Positions 57,540 through 64,000 of a DNA stretch of 64,000 nucleotides are shown in pieces; the first letter of the stretch is position 1; each line of letters starts with the position of its first letter. This DNA comes from Sympetrum striolatum. Lineage: Eukaryota; Arthropoda; Insecta; Odonata; Libellulidae. The stretch is taken from positions 27,809,393-27,873,392 of the forward strand of contig OX388350.1 in the NCBI GenBank assembly GCA_947579665.1. Direction: 5' to 3'. A program made the translations under genes and the position numbers. The notes beneath the pieces are model-generated. The model saw only the letters and a list, made by a program, of their open reading frames with translations. It did no database searches and was not told the DNA's origin.

Positions 57540-58900
57540 TCCCCGGCTGAGAACGTTCCCTCCCCAAAGTACCTCAGCGAGCGCAACTTTCATATCTCCG
57601 TTCCCTCTCCCCCATATATCTTCCCCCTCCCCCCGGGATGCCATCCTTCTCTCTCTTTCCCGTCGCCGTTTATCATGCCGAGGACAAAAGCTCGCTCACA
57701 GTTACGCCCACTCATCAATTGTTGGCCTAGGGTTTTGAAAGCGGGCCCCCCATTGGCGGGCGGCAGTGCGCCTGTGAGGTAGGGAGCAGTGGCCAATGAG
57801 GACGTCGGATAGGCGTAGCCTTCCGGCGGCGAGACGCCCAGTTCCATCGGTTCGAACATTCTTCCCCCACCCCACGTGAGGATCGCCGCCTATTCTCTTT
57901 TGCCAGCGCTCTAAACGAAGGTACCGGGGTTCTTCCTCCTGCCGTACTCCGTGGCCCACTGGTACCCACCGGGGTTCAAAGTTTTCCCTGCCGACGCACC
58001 CGCAACGGCCAAGGATTTTCGGTTTTGTCTCCCCGCGCCCAAGTTCCCGTTTAACCGGTGAAAAAGTACGTTTTCTACTGTCAACGGTGAGGAATCTAGT
58101 GCTGTGATACAATTTTCCATTGGGATTACTCAGCAGTGAACTGAAAAGTGCTTGTGCAACTCGTCGAAGAGCCGTCAAGTTTCGAGCTCTCGAAGAGGGT
58201 CTCTCTATTTTGTATCGCGGTGAACCGGGACCCGTTTTCCCAATCGGACAAAATGTTCTTCCACAAACTGGGTATTCCGTGGTCGGCGACCGAACTTTAA
58301 AAAGTGCACCGAAGAAGCCAAGAGTGGAGTCCCCGCTTCGAATCCGAGACTTGGATATATTCCCTCGATTCGGTGAGTGGACGATTTTTTCATTCTTTTT
58401 TTTTCTTTTAGTGAAATGCAGCGAATGCTTTTGTGTGGTGCTTCGGTAGAAAGCGACGTATCGGGCGTATGGTCGAAGCTGAACGGTTGCGGGGGGAGGG
58501 GGAGATCGGCTTTCGCCCCCACCCCCTCTTCCGTCCCCCCTTTCCCGGCTTCTTCCTACCTTCCCCCTCCCCCGCGCCCCGGCAACCATACCAGTCCCGG
58601 GCGAGTCCAAGTCGGCCTCCGCGCGATCCGTGGGGGAGGCAGGAAGGTCCGGGCTGTTTCGCATTCATTGCCAAACGCGTCCCTGTTTGCGGCAGTCGTC
58701 ACTCGCGTCTATCTTCTTTCTCCTCGTGCCATCGGATCCTCCGGTATCCGGAGGGGGTGTCTCGACGTTTAATTGCCGCACACCTAGGATCGATCAATCC
58801 GTGTTTGGTTTCGTGGTGTTTGTGCGTCTGGTGTGTCTTCCAGTAGGGTCGGATGTGCGCCGTCTCTCAATAATTAGGTTATTGCTCCAGTTGATCCTGT
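57540..58900 (+). promoter_or_regulatory. Largest CpG island; candidate promoter
   Basis: About 1.35 kb of CpG-rich DNA. Promoter-type motifs: inverted CCAAT (ATTGG, 57752-57756) running into GGCGGGCGG, forward CCAAT at 57793-57797, and GACGTC at 57801-57806. A strong donor site lies 570 bp further on. This suggests plus-strand transcription starting at about 57800-58100, but CCAAT boxes in both directions also allow a bidirectional promoter. The 320-codon minus-strand frame (57702-58664) has low-complexity R/G/S/P content and no domain, so I do not call it a gene. The second half (58480-58600) is very C/G-rich. Confidence 0.5.
57810..58372 (+). other. Candidate non-coding first exon ending at a splice donor
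   Basis: The right edge is TTCG|GTGAGTGG, with GTGAGT at 58373-58378, a near-consensus 5' splice site. The left edge is a guess from the CCAAT/GC boxes. The only long plus frame (58120 on) has no ATG start, so the exon would be 5' UTR. A pyrimidine-rich acceptor-like TTTTAG ends at 58411, but the implied 39-nt intron would be too short for most animals. The partner exon is probably outside the window. Confidence 0.35.
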
Positions 58901-61089
58901 AGTCGTTGTCGGAGGGACGTGCCTCGTGGAAATCTGGAGGAATCATCCTCTGGTCGTGTGGTCTTATGTGCTATCATCGGCGTCGTGAGGTCTTTGTTAG
59001 CATCTTCAACTCTCGGATTATGTATCTCGTCCTCTTGGTGATTTTCACCGATGCGGAATGTCTTAATCCGCCCGAGTTGACCCTTTGATTTCCGCCTTCC
59101 ATTGGATGATCGTACGAGACAGTTCCGTTCAGGAATGACATCGGCTTTAACGTAGTTGTCAGGGGGAAATTGTTGGAATTGCCTTTCCCACTGCGTTGAA
59201 TTAGCTCGGTAATTGACTGAGGAAATAGCCTTTGCGAAGTGAGGATTGTTTCAGCGTAACGCGGTGGCAATTCATCATTTTGGTCATCATCGTCTGTCAT
59301 GGTAGAGGAGTGGATGAGGCGTAATTGTAGGGTAGAGAATTAAAAGCTGAGTTCGGGTCAGGGAACTTTTTCTGTCCTTTCTCAGAATGGTGTTTTCTTT
59401 GTATGCACCAGGAACTGTAACTTGCTCTCTTTGTTAACTTTTATATTAATTGCTCTTATTGTAGTTTAAAATCAAGTACCGATTGTAGTATTGTATGAGC
59501 ACAAATGTTATGAGAGTAGCTGGTAGTGAGCTTGTAAGTAGACTTCTGGACTTTCTAAGAGGCATTCATGTTGTTGTAAATGTCAACTTACAGAAAATTC
59601 CGTGGTTTTAAAGAATGTTCGCACAAGACTATTAGTTATCGTGGCAATTAATTCCATTGAAATTCCATTTGCGGAAAGCATTTGCTCTTAAAAAGTTCCC
59701 AGTGGTACGGGTGATGCAGTCCCACAGCCTACCGCTCCGTGTCTGGGAAGATCTCCACGCGATCCTCGCATTCCGTCGAACTACATTTCGTTGATTTTGT
59801 ATAGAAATTTACCTTATCAGAATGGTAGAATAAACTTTCCAATTTGCTTTATTATAATACTTACGTACTTAGGATTACTTTCCATTACGTTTCGAATTTC
59901 AGCTTAAATAGTAAATTTGTATTAAATTTAAATTTTGAGAATTCAGTTCTGTAAAACTTGGGAAGAGTTTAATATTCGAAAGTTAAATATTGCTTCAGGA
60001 TCAGTATTTTCCATGCTCATTTAAGCCTACGATTTTTCTAGTAAAGGCAAATATCTGTGAAGGTATTATATCCGTATTTATTATTCCTTGCGAATTGATG
60101 TTTCAAGCTTGCATCGGCGATGTTGTTTATTTTGTTTTTCATTTCCAAGTATCCCAAGACAACTTGCTCTTAGGCTAACCAAATAAGTTTGTGACGTATT
60201 TAGTCGGTAGTATTACACGGAATAATCATTTTGGAAAAGTAAATGTACTTACGCCTTTGTCTTCGTTTCATCGTTCTTAATCGGAAATAATTTCTCGCGA
60301 GCGTTATATTGTGACGAGGAGGAATTTTTTGTCCACGCCCAGGAATAGTTTTTTTAAGTAGCATAATTTGCGACTATAGATATGTATCGATTTAAATTTT
60401 CTGCCTCCCAATTTTCGATGGTGGTGGAATATTTTCCCTTTGTTTGTAAATATTATTTTGAAATATCTGAAGTATTGCATTGTACATTATTTCATAAATC
60501 ATTTCTGACGCAGAAATAATGCTTCGCGATTTGTAAATGACAGAAATAAAACCACAATGGAACTTGTTTTCTCGTGCACTTCGGTGAGACAGGGAGCTGG
60601 TGGCCTGCGATGCCTTTTGATGGCATTTTGCAGGCAGTAACACAAACTCGCCCAACGTCTGCCCAGTAATTGAGGAAACTAATTTTACTCCGTGTCGGTT
60701 AAATTTCGTCCATGCCTTCATTTTAATCCTCTTGTGAAACGCGAGTGAAGGCCCATGTCAGAAAGTTAAACCAAAAATACCTGTTTGGGATATTTAGCGT
60801 GTTTTCCAGTTTTTCTTAAATGTCTAAGACGACAGACCTGTCTTCTAACAGGCAGTTTGATAATGGCGTAGGAGTGGAAGACAGGAACTAGTTCGATAAA
60901 GACCAGTAATATTTAATACAGGCCTAATTGTGCGCCTGTACGTCTTCGAATTTTCGCTCGCTTGTCAATGTAGAATGAATTGGCTGAGGTTCTCCTAGGT
61001 CCAACTTAAAAATTTCGGAAATTCAGTCATTTTCGGAGGTCATCCAACGGAAGGGATTATAATTTTTGACTGTGTGAACCTAGCTCGCC
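58901..61089. other. Possible intron or flank of the 57.5-kb island, no exon recognised
   Basis: GC falls off gradually to about 59.3 kb, then AT-rich. Frames at 58974-59300 (minus) and 60392-60721 (minus) have no recognised domain. A GC-richer patch lies at 59700-59790. Confidence 0.45.
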
Positions 61090-61345
61090 GCAATCAGCAT
61101 GTGTAGCGGAATATTATTTGAAGGGAATTCGTATGCTGTGTGGATCTTTCGGAATGAAGGGAATCGTGGGTGGTGTACTCTCCCCCACCCGGCATCCATC
61201 GATCGGTAGGCGACGGCTTCTCCCGTTCGCATCGGCACTGACTCCTCGGTGCTCCCAGAGTGCGTCAGGCGACGCCGGAGATTCCTCACTCGCCCGCTAT
61301 TTGTCAACTCTCGGGACGGTCTTTCGATACATCGTATGTTGGTTA
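61090..61345. promoter_or_regulatory. Small CpG-rich block
   Basis: About 250 bp of GC-rich DNA. Antiparallel frames at 61080-61434 have no domain. Possible enhancer. Confidence 0.35.
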
Positions 61346-63538
61346 TGATGTTACGTACCACCGGTGTACGAATGACTGGGATAGAAGTTGGTAGTTTATC
61401 AGTGAGTCGATGCATACAGTTTGAAAAGACCTGAAAGGCTCCACACGTTCAGGCTAAGATTCTGATTCCAGTTCAAGACGCTGTATTTTCAATATATTGA
61501 GGATAGGTTTTTTTTTCTTTTTTACTAAAACTATACGTCGGATGTAGTTTGTAAGTTCGTTGTAAAATGAAGGAAGTTTTGGCTGAAATCACCTTGATTT
61601 TAGTCGGTGCTGCAAAAGCCTTCTTCCCAGTTTCGAAATTTAGATCTTGATCGTGGAGACCTCTATTACTATTGTACCCGAAACCGTCGAGGATCTGAAC
61701 CATTCTTTCTTACTTCTGTTCAAGTAGCTTGAGAGGGAAGAAATAATCTTGATTGTTAGGTGTTGTTTAAAAATCATCCATTCAAAAGTCACTGTAATTT
61801 GATAATTCCTAAACGACAAAATGTTTCGTTTAAGATGACCGTTAGACCAATATAATGCGTTTACCAGAGCAAAAGTTAGCGAGTAAAAGGAAATAATACT
61901 TATCGTACAAACTTGTTTACTCTTGAATATTTAGAAGAGGTATCGAATGTTAATCTTTCCAAACTCACTTAATGACCTAAGGTAAAAGTTGTTCGTTAAG
62001 ACGAGTAAAAGCTATGCACGACTGTGATATTTTGTCGATCCGTTTTCACCTTCAAAATTACGCTGTTTACTTGTGTTTAGCGCGATATTTCGTTTTCTAT
62101 GTAGAATTTCTTATTTTTTCCACGGTTCAAACATCCTTGTTGTAAACAAGTACTGTGATACTTCGAGACGTTATGAAACTACTCTATCGAATTTTATCAA
62201 ATCCATCGACCATCGTCTGTTGATTTTTCATTTATGCGAATGGAAAACCAAGAAGTATAATGCAGAAAAGTGTCTGTTCGCAAAGATGCTGGTTTTTTAT
62301 TTCCATTGTTAATGATTCACTTCTTTTTATCAAAGCAATAGCCTAAACCTTTCTGTGAATATCGAAGCGAATTCCACTACGGAAAAATCTCGAATTCTTC
62401 GTACATACTCTGAAAAAATGAAATTTTACTTGTATTCTTCGGATAAATCCCCTGTGAAGGTAACGAGAACAATGTCTTAAGAGTTTGCTTTACTTCCGTT
62501 GTTGAGGGGTGGAACGGCATTACTTATTAAAGCTGGTAACTCCTTTGAGATTTTCGTTAGTCAATCTTCCCCTCATCCCACATTCTCTTTCATCATCTTT
62601 CCCATCATACATCCATTTCCTCTTTACAGATTCCTTGGATTCCCTCCTTTGCGTCTTGCATTCCAATTCGTCTCGCTCATTCCCAGTTATTCTTCGACTA
62701 CTTCTGGGGTAGACTTATCTTCGGGACCTTTCGAAAACTTTTCGGGATCCTCTTTCGCGAAATGGCAAATGCCGATTGGTGCAAACTCTCTCATGACTCG
62801 TTTTTCTGCCTCTCTTTGGGTTCGCTGCATTACGGTCGATATCGGATTTCGTTACCAAGATTGCATTCCGCAAAGTCATTTTTCGACTCGTTTGGCATCG
62901 GGTACGTCGATTTAATGCTCCACAACGGCTTCCTTCAATTGCTGAGTTGCAGTTTCGTGCGAAAAGCCCGCTGGGAAATTCTGAGTTTTGTTCGTGCAGT
63001 TTTCTGTTGACCGAAGCTACCTTGAAGCTTCAAGATTCTTCTACACAAATATATGAACCTATATGAATAAAGAAATGGTATCCCCTGTGTTTTTGTATTT
63101 AATGTTGAGTGAATTGAAATATTGCTTCGGGTGTGTGGTATATGATGAAGAATGTGATATCCTTTTAAAATTAATGCTAAATAAGCCAAATTTTTAATAT
63201 TGAGGTAATTCCTCTTCACCTGCCACAAAATAATGTATTAAAAAACGATTATAAAATCTATAAAATTTTGATTGTTATCAGAGTTCAATATTTTTTGATT
63301 TATTTTTTCTTCTGTCTAAAATTTCAAGTCTTTTCGTACGTTATTGTCTAGGCAACAATTTCATACATGTATTAAATATCAAATTGGATGGAAATGTTTA
63401 TCATTAATGTATAAGATTGAATTTTAGTAGTTCAATTTCTTTGCAGCTTGCTGGAAGCCCAAAATTACTTTAAAATCTCATTGATGGTAGGATTGTTTGA
63501 TTCTGTTCTTACTGTATTTGAAATGTTCCGTCAATGTA
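61346..63538. other. AT-rich DNA, unrecognised 138-codon frame
   Basis: The frame at 62499-62915 (plus) is S/F/P-rich, overlaps two shorter frames and matches no family I know. No other feature recognised. Confidence 0.4.
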
Positions 63539-63583
63539 ATGCCTTTACTGTAGAGTAACTATAGTTACTCTATGCCTTTACGT
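63539..63583. repeat. 22-bp perfect palindrome between direct repeats
   Basis: TAGAGTAACTATAGTTACTCTA (63551-63572) is its own reverse complement. ATGCCTTTAC occurs directly before (63539-63548) and after (63573 onward, allowing the shared A/T). This looks like a tiny foldback insertion with a target duplication of about 10 bp, or a template-switch scar. Confidence 0.7.
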
Positions 63584-64000
63584 ACAGGGACGTATTTTTT
63601 ATATTTTTCATACTAGAAGAAAATAGTGGCTTTCTAAAGAATCTTTATTTCCAAATAATTCTCATCACTAGAAAACAGTATTTTTCAATGTATGCATAAC
63701 TTGCTAATTCAAATAATCTATTCACATACTGTCTTGAATGTTATTACTGAATTTTTCAGAAACATTTACGTATTTTTGTCCGTTCATGGGTTTACGCAGT
63801 AATTTTTTGTTCTTTCGTTTACTTACGGAATTTTATATTCAGAGAGTCCTCCAATTTTGAGTCAATATAATTCAAAATTAATTGAAGACAACAAGATACA
63901 TAGCGATGTAGCATCTCCGAAACATTGTGAAGGATAGGCAGCACCAAATTAACTCGATGGGAGACGATCCCGTACTAAGATTTTTATTGGTAAATCGAGG
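63584..64000. other. AT-rich DNA, no gene recognised
   Basis: Nothing recognised up to the end of the window. Confidence 0.45.

Noticed and set aside
57702..58664. 320-codon minus-strand frame, the longest in the window
   Set aside because: It lies inside a CpG island, is rich in R, G, S and P, overlaps other long frames on both strands, and has no domain I recognise. Long chance frames are expected in such DNA.

Overview
The window looks like AT-rich, intron/intergenic-type DNA from an animal nuclear genome, most likely an arthropod (probably an insect). The reasons are: one intact eukaryotic tRNA gene with internal promoter, no encoded CCA and an oligo-T terminator; several families of decayed non-LTR retrotransposons with short tandem-repeat tails; tRNA-derived SINE heads; TIR elements; and islands of CpG-rich DNA set in AT-rich sequence. 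I see no bacterial, phage or plasmid genes and no CRISPR array. No complete protein-coding gene could be supported. Nearly all open frames are chance frames in AT-rich or GC-rich sequence.

What can be named: a tRNA-Asp(GTC) gene on the minus strand at 40741-40812; a 5'-truncated, frameshifted reverse transcriptase of a non-LTR element on the minus strand (35325-36376, with a YADD box); the C-terminus of another reverse transcriptase on the plus strand (54760-54960); and a possible third RT scrap with a YADD box at 57407-57487. About fifteen CpG-rich islands occur roughly every 2-5 kb. The largest (57540-58900) has CCAAT and GC boxes and a good splice donor, so it is the best candidate for a promoter with a 5' exon. 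Islands at 12560-13080, 20630-21010 and 49690-49990 also carry promoter-type motifs (paired CCAAT boxes, E-box, CRE-like half-sites, an NRF1 palindrome).

Layout: 0-13 kb, islands, repeat family B, foldback 3251-3418 and a SINE at 10.1 kb; 13-20 kb, copies of retrotransposon tail family A, a 178-bp tandem duplication beside an island and a 77-bp Tc1/mariner-type MITE; 20-25 kb, a promoter-like island, then sparse DNA; 25.5-26.5 kb, a tandem array of about 150-176-bp monomers that each keep a tRNA-type B box; 27-34 kb, islands, foldbacks and a palindrome enclosing a hammerhead-ribozyme-like core; 34.8-39 kb, a nest of retroelement copies, including the RT relic and a 1-kb TIR element with 316-bp internal tandem repeats; 40.7 kb, tRNA-Asp; 41-49 kb, more retroelement tails and foldbacks; 49.7-61.3 kb, the most GC-rich part; 61.3-64 kb, quiet AT-rich DNA.

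The most interesting signals are the B-box satellite, a group of foldback sequences associated with hammerhead-like motifs (possible Penelope-like element relics), and retrotransposon tail family A, whose 3' hairpin shows a compensatory base change between copies. These are read by eye; no database search was run.
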